Source: Glandiceps talaboti
Lineage: Eukaryota; Hemichordata; Enteropneusta; Spengelidae
DNA length: 64,000 nucleotides
Assembly (NCBI RefSeq): GCF_964340395.1
Contig: NC_135553.1
Location: 23,746,449-23,810,448 of the forward strand
Reading direction: 5' to 3'
A program made the position numbers and the translations under genes. Below the pieces are notes generated by a model. That model ran no database searches, was not told where the DNA came from, and worked only from the letters and a program-made list of their open reading frames with translations. Shown here in pieces: positions 50,860 through 61,949 of the stretch; positions within the stretch are counted from its first letter, which is position 1; every line of letters begins with the position of its first letter.

Positions 50860-53800
50860 CTGTAATAAAAACAGAGACAAAAAAAATAAAATTTAAAAAT
50901 AAATTGCAAAGTCTTTTCATATTCTGGAGCAAGACATTTTATGGTTTTATTCCCAGTTTCACGTCAAAGGTCACTGCTAAGAAATAATTGATAATTTGTA
51001 TTGATGGTTTTGCTTAATTAGTATTCATCGCCGCTGGGTAACACATACAAACATTAATAAAAACACACCACAGATAGCTAGAAATGAAGATGTACAGAAA
51101 TTGTATCATTTTTATATCAAATTCAGCTTAAAGTTTGGCTGACAGCCTAAAGACAGACAAATACTGGAAATAAATTACACATGAGAAGCAGGAGAGAGAT
51201 TATTTTTGAAATTGAAAGTATCATTTGCATGAAATATGAGTCATACACAACATTCTCTTATTTCTCATGAATTTCTCGTGTCCATTAGTATCTGTGTGTA
51301 TATAATGCAAACAACATGCAATTGTACTGTATCATTTATATATGTCCATATCCACCTTGCTTAAGGGCAAAAACATTATCTCAACATAGTCAATTATTTC
51401 TTGCACACTATTTGCTGGAGTACACTGAGAACAATATGTATACGATAGGTCATTGTATTGCTTCATTTCTTGGTGTCCATTTCAGTGTGAATATTTACCT
51501 GGCCTAATTAATTTGTGCACTCACCAGTGACATTTAAAGATTCATTAAACTGACATCAATTAAAGTAATTGATATCTCCAAGAATACAGAATGAGTGAGA
51601 TATTTTATGCATCTGACACTGACATGTAATTTGAGAGTTCAAAGGTTACAATATTCAAAGTCACTCTCTTTGTAATTTTAGCCTGGAATCCATGCAGATG
51701 GTGTTTTTTAATTCATTTTTACAGAGAGGGGAAAACAAATTCAAAATCCCCATTGCCTAGTTTCTAGGCTATTGTAATTTATTTTTGTAAAAAACCAATC
51801 ATGGGGACAAAAGGCAGACTCAGCAATTCCTATTTTCAGTTTATATTATAATAAAATTCGGTCATAATAAGCCTTGGGCTGTTATACGGCATCTGTGCAC
51901 CAGCCTGGAGTGCTTTACATGTATATTTATAATGTTAGACTCAAACATTCATAGGCCACCATTTTCAACTCAAACTGGGTGTCCACACTTGAATAACGTC
52001 TTCTTACGTTTTTCAGTTCCAAGATATTGCTCAATCTTGAGAGGGTTACCAAGATATTGTACAATCTCAAGTGTTAACAATATGACTCCTGTTTAGTCAA
52101 ATGTAATAAGATCACTTCATAAACCAATATAAAAACCAAAAAACACTGACATATTTTCCAGTCTCAGTAATTTATGAAAAAATGTCCTAAAAGACATAGT
52201 TGATTTGTGAATTTTACGGAACTTTTGTGAATTTTCTTTTTGTTTTTATATTTTTTTCTAAATATTGTATGTATTTTAGTCTTGCCCAATTTCTGAATGT
52301 CTGTACATGGGGTAATCCTGTAGACATCTCAAAAAGTAAATAAATAAATAAATATATTAATATGATTAAGTTTGTAGCTACAAACAAGCCTTGAAATTAA
52401 ATGGCAAAAATCTCTATATTATGGACTGTATGATGTGCAAGACATACATGTAGCATGACTTTGATATTTGACCTTGAGAGTTAAGGTTAAGGTCAATGTG
52501 CATAGTGTCAACAGAAAGTTTTCAACCAAGACACTGTTTGTTGAACTTAATAAAATGATAATGAATCAAATGTCAGGGTATTATACATGTACTTTCCAAG
52601 ATATTCTACAAATAAGGGATTTTTTGTGATAAAAATTGCTATCATTGGCTAAATTCAATGTGATCACAAAAATTAAGTGACATACATATACAATGTACCT
52701 TAGATAGGATGTCACCTCTGTGCCAAGTTTGAAAGACATTTAGTTCAGGCATGACAGAGAAAAGGGTGGAGATATATAGATAGACAGACACATGGATGGA
52801 ACCCCTCCCCACTGGGAGACAAATGAACAAAATTAATTTAAGTCTTGATTACTGAGGCTTTAAGTTTCCAGTTTTATGGTAAATTATATATGTGTTTTGA
52901 CTCAGAGGAGCAATTAGAATCTATTTTAAGAGATACACCTTTGTCATTGTATATGGGAAAGACCTTGACTTAATTTCAGGGTTAAACTATCTCCTTTAGT
53001 TGATAAAAAGTCATAAACAGATCCTTGCTTCCCCAAAAGTATTGCTAAGCAATGATCATCAAAAGAAGTAAAATGTTATCACCCTGGACTTCAATCATGT
53101 TGACGATCACACATAATAAAAATGTTTATTTCTTTGGCCATGTCCTTTGGGAAGACAATTAAATGTTTTGATAGTTACTTTAACTGGAGTCGGTGAGTCT
53201 CATATATCATATTCACTAAAGGCAATATCTTTAATATAATTTTTTTTTAAACTGAGTGCTCTTATTTTCCTGCATTTTGAAGGAGAATCAATCCTACTTC
53301 AGAACAAAAGAAAAATAATTCACAGCTGTCATAGTTAATGTTCTGTTTAACATGACAGACAGGGTAGGTGACAGTGAGAGAAAGATAGACAAACATAGAC
53401 AGACAGACAAACATAGACAGACAGACAGACAGACACATACACAGGCAGGCAGATACAGACAGTCAGACAGACACACCCCTAACAGTATATAATACAGTCT
53501 ACAATACTATGATTTCCCAGTCTCCATGCCTACCTGGTATTTTTAGCCATTTGCTCATTTCAGCCTTTGTGTGGTTCAAGACATCATTAGGCTCACACAC
53601 ATCATCTACAAGACCAATTTTCAGGGCTTCATCAGCAGTGTACAATGTTCCAAGCTGTAAGGCTTTCTCTGTTTCCCTGTGTCCAATGGTGTTTTTCATT
53701 GAATCAATAAACCAGAATGGAGCAACAATACCCTGTGGGAGACAGTGACAATAAAAATATGAAATCAAAAATAATATGCTGAAAATATCACAATGAATTA

Positions 53801-56800
53801 CCTTTCTTAGCTTTAAAAATGTGGGAATAAATTCCAAACTTCTACCTTTTTACCTATCACGTTTTTATTTCTTCAATAAAATAATGGATGCTCATACATT
53901 TCTAATACATTGTAGTCTTATATAAGATAAATGTTCAAATTCCCCTTTGCCATATATTGAACTACATGGAGGTATGCTTTTTAAAAAATATAATTTATAT
54001 TTTATGGTAGAATATATTAAATCAATTTAGAAATTAGCAGCACTGACTGTGAATGGTTCTGTTGAGATGCAGATTTGGAAATTTCTTTTGAATGGAAGCT
54101 CATTTCAATTTCAAGCATTTTGAAATAGATTATTCTAGATTTTTGTAAATATGCAAATTTCAGACTGTCTAAATGTTTTAATTAGTAGGATATGATATGA
54201 ACAACACTAAGAATGGACACAAAGCTAGCTGTCTGCTGATTTCTAACATGTTTATATTTCTTCTATCTTTTCATATTTTACAAATTTTTTACATGTGTAA
54301 ATTATGGATCAGATCTTGCAATATCAGGGATTTAGTTTTAGAAGGGCAAGTAGCCGCAAAAATCAACAGGCTATTCCACAGTATCTAGCGTGCTACTTTT
54401 TCATGAATTCGTGTTTAAGAATTCCTTGTGTCCATTGTTGGGCATATTAGGTTTTATCATCTATTTTCTTTACCTGCTACTTTTATAATTAGCTACATCC
54501 CTGAATATACACATCGGAGTATCTCTTCAATATTCCCAAGATAGCGTCTCTGAATATCAGTTATATAACAATAATATTGAAATCAACAAGTATGGCTGAA
54601 GGTGATTATGGCTTAGAAACGTTTGTGTATAATAATTCAATCATGTTTAGTAATTTGCATGCAAATATTTGATGCTTTTTAATGGAAACGTAACAACTTG
54701 AATCACTATTAATGAATTTTTTAATCTAATTCGTGACTAAAATCTAAATTGTAGTGCAAGAAATGTTAGTGGAGTGGCCTTGATGTGTTATACTGCACTA
54801 GGTTCAAAATTGTATACTCCTTAGTAATTGTTATATTAAAGCATATAAATACATACACTCTCATGATTTGCATCAATATAACATTTTCTTTGTTTTTCGT
54901 TTGTTTTGTTTTTAAATTGTTTTGTGTGCTGGGAATTGGTCCCAGCGATTTTCTGTTATGCAGATATATACACACAATCACAAATAATGCTACAGAGATC
55001 CATTCAGGTTTGGGACTTCGTGACAGGGCTATGTGTTGCACGTTCTACATCGTGTTGGTGTGGCACTGTCAAGGCTTTCCCAGTCAGTCCACATGCTATC
55101 TCAGGCCAGGCAAACATAGCACCTGCAGACTCCAATGTACATATTACATGAACTGTGAAATACTAAATTTTCACTTCGAATTGATTTTCACCTGTTGCAC
55201 TGGTATTGTTTTCTGCTAAAATAAAATCCCTCAGAAATACTTTTCATTCATAAATACTTTAAAGCATTCCTTCCCAGTAAATGAGTGACAATTAGGTCAA
55301 GGAAAAACATGCAATTTCTTTTTTCAGTGAAAATTTAATTCTTTGAAATTATACTATTTGACAAATCGTGGTATAAATGAACATTTTATCTTGTATAATA
55401 CAGCTTAAAATGTTAATGAAAATATTTAAAAATCAAGATCAAAGTAAGGACAATGTAAAGATTTCAAACAACAGGTGTTGTGAAACACTCTTAGTCCTGC
55501 TTGTCATCTATATCTGCTGATTGTAACAAGTATGGGCTGAGATTATTTTTACTTTGCATACTGTATGAGTAGCACTATATACTCTGCTGCTAATGGCTTG
55601 GGTGTGGCTTGTAAGATGTATGGTCACAATCTCATATATTTTTATCCTCTGTCTCCCTAGGGCCCTAAGCTTAGGAATATTTGTTTGTACACAACTAAGT
55701 ACATGTTGGGAGAAAGGTTTTTATTAGTAGTACATGTATGTGTTTTGAAAAATGTAAATCTTAAAAATTTAGCTGTTATTTTAATCAAGAAAAGTCCAAC
55801 CATTCTGGGTTAATTAAAATCAAGAAAAACCCTTGCTTGTATTGTATGGTGCTTCATGGACAACACACAACATTTAGATGCATTACATTTCATTTCCCAT
55901 TTGTCAGCCCAGTGTTCCAGTTGATACCTAGAATTCATTCACTCAACACTCTGTCAGGTGAGATTGATTCTTACCAGTTTTGTCTCATTGAGTCCGATAG
56001 TATATTTGCCTTTAGCCATACATCTATAGTCACATGACATAGCTAGCAAACAGCCTCCAGCTGGACTGTGACCCTGAAATTTGAAAAAAATACAATATCA
56101 CAATAATGCACATGAAAGATGGTGATCTCAATAAAACTCAATGCAAACGGCTTCCAAAAATTCTGTAGACACATATTTTTTTTCAGTTATGCAAATTCTC
56201 ATTGAAAGCAGATATGGATTTTTTTAAATATTTAATTTTGGCTTTAAAAAGAAGTGACAAATTTAAATTAGGCCTTCAAAAACACGATAATGATCAAAAA
56301 CATCTGTACAACAGACCGCTTTCCCACTCTACTCGGAGTGTTTTACAATTATTACCTCTGGCATGGACTTAACTACATCAGCAGCCCTTTACACTTCCTC
56401 AACTTCTTAGTGAGCAAACAATCCATTGCAGCCAGTGTGTGCATATATTACACCTTTCTCATAACAACCTCTATCCTATCAGGTCCCCTATCATACAGGT
56501 GGGTTGATATCTTGGTATTATGGAAAGGTTAATTTTGAGAATTTGGTGAATTTTATATGAAAAATATACTTATAACAAAATCAACATGCCAGAATTTTTC
56601 TCATTAATTGTAGAAGAAATGTACACAATTTTGATGGCAAGCATTTCCTCTAGAATATAATTTAGCAGAAAGAAGACACTTCTTTTGTGTTTAAGTATGT
56701 GAACTCTTCAATATATGAATGTCTGAAGTAAAATAATCATATCAATGATTTCTTTTCACTGGTTCTGTCATATATAGTGCGCCCCCAGTGTCATTCCACA

Positions 56801-59322
56801 GGTTTTCTCTCTTTTTTTCCCTATTAGATGAGGTCTACGATGATTAGATGATGCTACAGGAGAGCTTCAAAGAATTTTGAAAAAAATGAGAATAACTCAT
56901 TTTGAGCACTCTTGACAGTCAAAGTTGGCATCTTATTTTACATACTACGAACATGTCATCCCATGCCTTGTACAAATGTAGGGTTCCATTGTAGAAGTTT
57001 AATTATGCCATATTCTGGCAGATAAAAAGATTTCATAGTTTGGCCACGAGGGGTGCTGTTTGCAAGTTGTTTGGGGACCAGAAATGCAAATATCAGAATA
57101 GTTGAGTATTGTAGCGTAAAGACAGCAGACACAAAGTTACAACTCATTTTCCATGTCTTACTCAATGCAGGGGGTGAACAAATCATTTTGTGAACTGGTG
57201 GTCCCCAGACCAGTGCCTTAAAAATCCAGTGGTCCTGCTGAAAGAATTAGTGATCCAAGGTCCCTCTCATGTGAAACATTAAATCTTACCTATGAATCTG
57301 TATATTCAGACGACTTTTTAACATAGTTATTAATAGTAAGGTACTGGTCTGACGGACCAGACAAGGTAAAATTTGTGTGGTCCGCCCAAAAAAATCGTAA
57401 GTCTCGGACCCATGACCAGTGGATTTGTTCACCCCTGCAATGTACTATAATACAAGTAAAGCAAACTTGTCACTACAATAATGCTTTTTAATATGAACAC
57501 AAACTTTTCTTTTTCACACATTTTGTTCATGGCTTCGTGAATTGATATATATTGTCATGACATAGCTCTCTTTGCCAATCCTGGGCACCCTCTTGTGATC
57601 ATTATGTGAACAATGGCTGGAAACCTCAGCTACCGGAATATGTCATATTAAAGTTCAGATTACCCATCCATTGTCTCCTTTCTACACACTGCTTTACTTT
57701 GTGCCATATCAGACTTAACCTTTAATTGCTTGCTTTTTATTGGTTTTTGTATGTGCTACTTTCATTTTCGGCAACCTGTTACCCCTTATATTCATATAGT
57801 GTCACCCCTTACATTGATAGCTGCCATGGTAATCAATGGAGATCCATACAGCCTCAGCCATGCATCTTGTAATGCACCCCAAAACTCATCTGTCTCTTCA
57901 GGTTTCTTTTGATACATTTCTGTAATATCCAGTCCTGCAGAGAAGATATTGGCAACAGCCTGTAATTGAAAACACAATGGAGACACTGTAATTAGTCATT
58001 ATTTTGGGAGGGTGAACATTTAAAATAAAAAAAAAAATACACAGCAGAGATACAACAACATTATCTAGGGTATCAGTTTCTTCATTTGAAACGGTAGTCT
58101 ATTATAACCCATTAGATGATTTGTACATACACTGACCAACAATATTACTGCAATGCATATACATGCACTTGATCTTAGCGCAGGCGCCGTCACACATTGG
58201 TCAACCCCTTTCACAGTGGTAGTTTAATTGGTAATATAAACAATAATATGTATCAGATCACCAATATGTGTGTGTGTGTTTATTCATGACATGGTATGAT
58301 CGTGAAAAGGCAAAACTTATCCTAGACTGTGGAGTGCCTTCAGACATATTCCATTCTACATGTAGTTAACGGTTTATCAACCTTGCGTCTATCCATTCAT
58401 CCCCTAAAGGTGAACCATGGGCATGCTCTGTAGACAAAACATTTCAAAATGCTTTGTTCATGAACAACTAATTGACATAACCCATCTATTGACCATAACC
58501 CATCTATTCACCCATAACCCACCTATTGACCCATAACCTACCTATTGATCCATAACCCACCTATTGACCCATAACCCATCTATTCACCCATAACCCATCT
58601 ATTGACCCATAACTCACCTATTGACCCATAACTCACCTATTGACCCATAACCCACCTATTGACCCATAAGATAACCCACCTATTCACCCATAACGCACCT
58701 ATTCACCCATAACCCACCCATCCATCAACCGTACTTACTGATGTTAGTATAACACCTCTACTGGTCTCTTCTAACTTCTCTAGTGCAATATTCAGATCAG
58801 TCAGCAGTTTGAGATTTAAACCATTCACGGGTTTACGATTTAACTTCAGAATTGCAACAGCTAGTGAAAAAAAAATTGATAAAAATATTCATGATAAGAT
58901 GACTGGATAGTTTAGTTGGTTTTTTTTAGACCCCAGTTAAATTTAAAGAGTTTGATGATAATTCTAAGATATGAATTGAATAATTTTGATGAACATTTGA
59001 GGAAATTCTAAATAGCGATTTGATTATAACAGACTGACAGAAACATTCCAGTAATGTATTCATTTCAAAGGTTAAGTTGAAACAGTATTTATGCATAATA
59101 TAATATCTACTCAAGAGTCAAACAATTTCTTGGAAGTGAATCTCACATTTCCCCCATCTTGTCAGCATCGTCAGCCTTGTACTACAATGGGCTATTGTGT
59201 TGGGGAGTACTTGGCTGTGCCGGTAACTATGGAATTTGAAACTGTGATGAAGGTCATTAACAACAACAATTATAACCATTTTACGTGTGTCTACATGTGT
59301 ATGTCAATGACACTCTTTGTAG

Positions 59323-59383
<61 letters not shown>

Positions 59384-61905
59384 AGACTGGGTCTCTTTCT
59401 ATTGACACAACAGATGATTCAGTTCCACATGACTCTCTCCCAGAAAGACTTGTAAGACTATCAACACCATGTCAACTATAAATTATAATTTCAAGATCAA
59501 GCAACAATGACCACCACCACAGCTGTAAATATGAAATTAGTAACTGTGATGAAGATCGCCAATGACAACAGATGCAATACTCAATCACTTAACAAAGTAA
59601 CTACTAGTATGTTATAACCTTTGTAATTCGTAATGTTAGTCTTGTACTATAGAGCAAGAATGATTGTTGGAATGCATGTCTAACAGGACTACATGTAATA
59701 ATAATAATAATAATAATAATGATAATGTTAGTATTCATATGGCATATTTCACCACTCTGTGCTCAAAGCGCTTTACAATATTATTACCCTTGGCATGGAT
59801 CTATAGTGGTACAACGGCCCCTTTAGACTTCCTCAACTTCCTGGGGAGCATACAGCCATTGCAGCCTCTATAAGCACATAGGATTAAAGCATTCCCATTG
59901 CAACCTCTATCCTACTAGGTCCTCAATCATACAGCTGGGTTGACTGAGGTGCAAGCAATGGTTCAAATCCTGCCAAAGATTTTAGCCATCCAGAAACAAA
60001 TGCTGGTGGTGAAGCTAAAACCTAACCATTATCGGTTGATCATACCACCATCTATATAGGACAGCTGTAAATATGAAATTAGTACCTGTGATGAAGATCG
60101 CCAATGACAACAGATGCAATACTTAACTACTAGTATGTTATACCCTTTGTTAGTCTTGTACTAGAGGGCAAGAATGACTCCAAATACAGGCCACATCTTA
60201 CAATGTACTTATTCCACCTATTAGTATTACATGTAGTCATAACACTAAACATTTTCTGCAAGGTTAGATCTCATGTTCCTTTCATGTATCCAACAAATTT
60301 AAAGATGTAATGTTAAGAGATCTTACCATCATTCTTTGGGTCTTTTTCCACAATTACGAATTCATTTGAGTCAGCATACTGTCTCTGAGATGTGGAGAAT
60401 AAAGCATGTGACTTTACAGTCTGTTGCCTTGGTGATACCAGTAAACATGATCTGCTGCTGTGATAAGACAGGTGATGTCTCAATCCTAGAAATCAAAAAC
60501 AAAACAAACATACACTCATGATATTTATAATTTGATAGTATTACATGGTGAAAGTTAGGTGTCTGACTCCACAGAAGATACAATGTCTACCTTTGTAGAT
60601 GTATAACAATAGTTAATGTTACATTTGCTCAAATTTGCATGGTTTGCTCAGGCACAGCTAAAGTGATGTAGACTTGGTGTTTCACTCATGTAACATGACA
60701 TTTATTACACACCCTCAGACAACTTCTATTGCTCTTAGTCACATGTACATCTTTCCTCTGTAAAGAAAACAAACAACAACAAAATACGGCAATTTTTGTG
60801 GTCGAAATCTGTTGAAAAGAATCTACAGTGTGACATTGTCCACATCTCATACAAAGCCTGAGGAATCCATGTTTCCCGAACATAAATTGTTTTGTGAAGT
60901 ACAGCAGGTGGTCAGACAGTGTAGGTGCCTCCTGGGGGGCTACTCCCCTTATTTGAGTATATGTACATGTATATGTGTGGACCTTTGGGTGTGTTTTCTA
61001 GCCCTTTGGTCTAAAATAGGGTCTGTTTTTTTTTCGAGCTGAAGTCTTCCTTGGTCTAAACTGTGGTCCATTGTCCTTTACCAAATCATAACTGCCATTA
61101 ATTGTCTCAGAATGTTGCCTCCTAAGGAAAATGTCACGTATTTAGGTCTAAAACTTTCATCTTTTAAAAACCTGCAATGGTCTAAAATGGGGTATTGATT
61201 TTTGGGCAAAGTGGGTCTAAAATGGGGCCTATGGTTTCAAGCACTGACCAAAGCTGGCAACTGGTACACCCCCCCCCCCCCATCCGGGAGGTGCCCCTCC
61301 CCCCTATGTTTGTAAAAAAAATGTGTGCCAATAAAGAATATTATGTTCGTCTCAACTCATTAATAGATGTGATCTTCATTTATCATATCATCACACACAC
61401 AAACCCTTGTCTACTTCCATGTAACTGACCCTGGATGGATGGGCAGCCATGTACATACAGCATATGATAAACATCACATGATGATATTTTCACTCAAGAT
61501 CACAACTTCCACAAGCAAACGATCCAACGGATCTAGATTTACCAAAATTTAAGAAGACACCAGAAAAATTATTCCGTAGGCTAAATTGTAACACTTAAAA
61601 TACTGTCATGACTTATGAAGTGTAGTCAGAGTTATATAGCTACAATACGATATACACCGCAAACGTATATCATCATAGTTCTGAACTTCAACCATGTACC
61701 CAGGCTGTGCAGTGGGGTCAATGAACTATTAATTGTATAGCTTACGATACGGAACGCATTGTGCCGGTAAGCATAGCAACACAAGTGTAGGTCCTCATAA
61801 ACAGAAGACCTTAACCATTCACACAAGTGAGAATAAATCATGACTTCAACGTCATTATTGTAACTTACCCACGAGTGTTGTTTGCAACGTCCTAGCGCTC
61901 GCCAT
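50696..61905 (-). CDS. ECI1: Enoyl-CoA delta isomerase 1, mitochondrial (7 exons, complete)
   Basis: Joined exons (plus coordinates, 5' to 3'): 61869-61905, 60327-60485, 58739-58860, 57813-57959, 55975-56073, 53534-53732, 50696-50859; 308 residues against 302 for human ECI1. It shifts 3-cis or 3-trans double bonds of enoyl-CoA to 2-trans so that unsaturated fatty acids can enter beta-oxidation in the mitochondrial matrix. Seen: an Arg/Ser-rich, acid-poor N terminus fitting a transit peptide (to about residue 50), oxyanion-hole motifs FSAGLD (112-117) and SPAGGC (158-163), catalytic Glu185 in IGLNETKLG, and the crotonase-fold C-terminal helix DSIQ-like LKESIQRSLGMYLESL. In-frame upstream ATGs at 61935 and 61947 would add 10 or 14 residues. 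The third ATG was chosen for its AAAATGG context and presequence-like start. Confidence 0.96.
50870..53525. other. ECI1 intron 6
   Basis: Contains a GACCTTGA-type repeat fragment (52445-52820) and ACAGACAG tetranucleotides (53385-53475). No exon seen. Confidence 0.6.
52445..52820. repeat. Fragment of the GACCTTGA-GGTTAAGG dispersed repeat
   Basis: ATTTGACCTTGAGAGTTAAG, then CTGTGCCAAGTTTGAAAGAC and ACATGGATGGAACCCCTCCC. It resembles 48290-48615. Confidence 0.5.
53534..53732 (-). CDS. ECI1: ECI1 exon 6
   Basis: Acceptor CTGTCTCCCACAG, donor GTAGGC, out phase 1. Residues 189-254 begin GIVAPFWFIDSMKNTIGHR and include ALQLGTLYTADEALKIGLVD, highly characteristic of ECI1. Confidence 0.97.
54325..54503. 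mobile_element. hAT-like short element (CAGGGA ends)
   Basis: Left end CAGGGATTTAGTTTTAGAAG, GGCAAGTAGC; right end GCTACTTTTATAATTAGCTA, CATCCCTG. Flanked by AATAT on both sides. About 179 bp, in ECI1 intron 5. Confidence 0.65.
55000..55151 (+). pseudogene. Possible WD40-like coding fragment
   Basis: Plus-strand frame reads RSIQVWDFVTGLCVA, then TVKAFPVSPHAISG and a stop at 55149-55151. SIQVWDFVTG resembles the end of a WD40 blade. It has an acceptor-like ACAG before it but no donor, lies antisense inside ECI1 intron 5, and is probably a retrocopy fragment or chance. Confidence 0.25.
55975..56073 (-). CDS. ECI1: ECI1 exon 5 (catalytic Glu)
   Basis: Acceptor CAAATTTCAG, donor GTAAGA; phase 0 both ends. 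Residues 156-188: GHSPAGGCLLAMSCDYRC then IGLNETKL. Carries the second oxyanion-hole loop and the general base Glu185. Confidence 0.97.
56290..56525. repeat. SINE-like dispersed repeat, copy 3 (diverged)
   Basis: GTGTTTTACAATTATTACCT, CTGGCATGGACTTAAC, CTTCCTCAACTTCTTAGTGA, ACAACCTCTATCCTATCAGG. The AAT tail is absent. ECI1 intron 4. Confidence 0.6.
57168..57437. mobile_element. hAT-like element (CAGGGGTGAACAAAT ends)
   Basis: Left end CAGGGGGTGAACAAATCATT, right end inverse GGATTTGTTCACCCCTG. Flanking CAATG occurs on both sides. The interior repeats GGACCAG/GGTCCG words. About 270 bp, ECI1 intron 4. Confidence 0.7.
57813..57959 (-). CDS. ECI1: ECI1 exon 4
   Basis: Acceptor TTCAATTACAG, donor GTAAGG; phase 0 both ends. 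Residues 107-155: NIFSAGLDITEMYQ, a variable helix, then AWLRLYGSPLITMAAIN. FSAGLD is the first oxyanion-hole motif. Confidence 0.97.
58478..58735. repeat. 19-bp minisatellite, about 13 copies
   Basis: Plus unit CCATAACCCACCTATTGAC. On the transcribed strand it reads GGTGGGTTATGGG, giving two G-triplets per unit. It begins within 15 bases of the ECI1 exon 3 donor. Confidence 0.95.
58739..58860 (-). CDS. ECI1: ECI1 exon 3
   Basis: Acceptor TTTTCACTAG, donor GTAAGT. Residues 67-106: VAILKLNRKPVNGLNLKLLT, then LEKLEETSRGVILTS, the first strands and helix of the crotonase fold. The usual sequence at the exon 3/4 junction (S-D-x-P) is replaced by SAVANIFSAG. Confidence 0.95.
59326..59381. repeat. 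(GT)n microsatellite
   Basis: About 55 bases of GT in ECI1 intron 2. Confidence 0.97.
59520..60180. repeat. Direct duplication (about 120-140 bp) flanking a SINE-like repeat
   Basis: Left 59520-59660 and right 60062-60180 share CAGCTGTAAATATGAAATTA, GTGATGAAGATCGCCAATGA and GTCTTGTACTA. The right copy has two short deletions. Between them lies the SINE-like repeat at 59690-60055. Confidence 0.85.
59690..60055. repeat. SINE-like dispersed repeat with (AAT)n end, copy 4 (longest)
   Basis: (AAT)n, TGTGCTCAAAGCGCTTTACA, TTGGCATGGATCTATAGTGG, CTTCCTCAACTTCCTGGGGA, GGTTCAAATCCTGCC (resembles a Pol III B box). It is the longest of the four copies and the best guide to the family. Confidence 0.75.
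60327..60485 (-). CDS. ECI1: ECI1 exon 2 (presequence end and first strand)
   Basis: Acceptor TGATTTCTAG, donor GTAAGA; phase 1 on both sides. Residues 14-65: LRHHLSYHSSRSCLLVSPRQ, then FSTSQRQYADSNEFVIVEKD. Arg/Ser-rich and acid-poor up to about residue 50, as expected of a mitochondrial presequence with cleavage near SQRQY. Confidence 0.9.
60590..61865. other. ECI1 intron 1
   Basis: Contains a C run (61269-61281). The 60950-61220 stretch repeats GGTCTAAAATGGGG-like words. No exon seen. Confidence 0.55.
61869..61905 (-). CDS. ECI1: ECI1 exon 1 (start)
   Basis: ATG at 61905 in AAAATGGCG context opens MASARTLQTTLV; donor GTAAGT in phase 1. Two upstream in-frame ATGs (61935, 61947) are possible alternatives. 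No TATA box is evident. Confidence 0.85.
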
Positions 61906-61949
61906 TTTATTTTTGGGTGCGCCCTCTACGAACATTTTCAAATTCATTT

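Noticed and set aside
59690-60055. A tRNA gene around GGTTCAAATCCTGCC
   Set aside because: No cloverleaf or A box at proper spacing. The sequence is part of a dispersed repeat.
61905-61947. Upstream ATGs at 61935 and 61947 as the ECI1 start
   Set aside because: In frame and possible, but they add an acidic, less presequence-like N terminus and have weaker contexts than the ATG at 61905.
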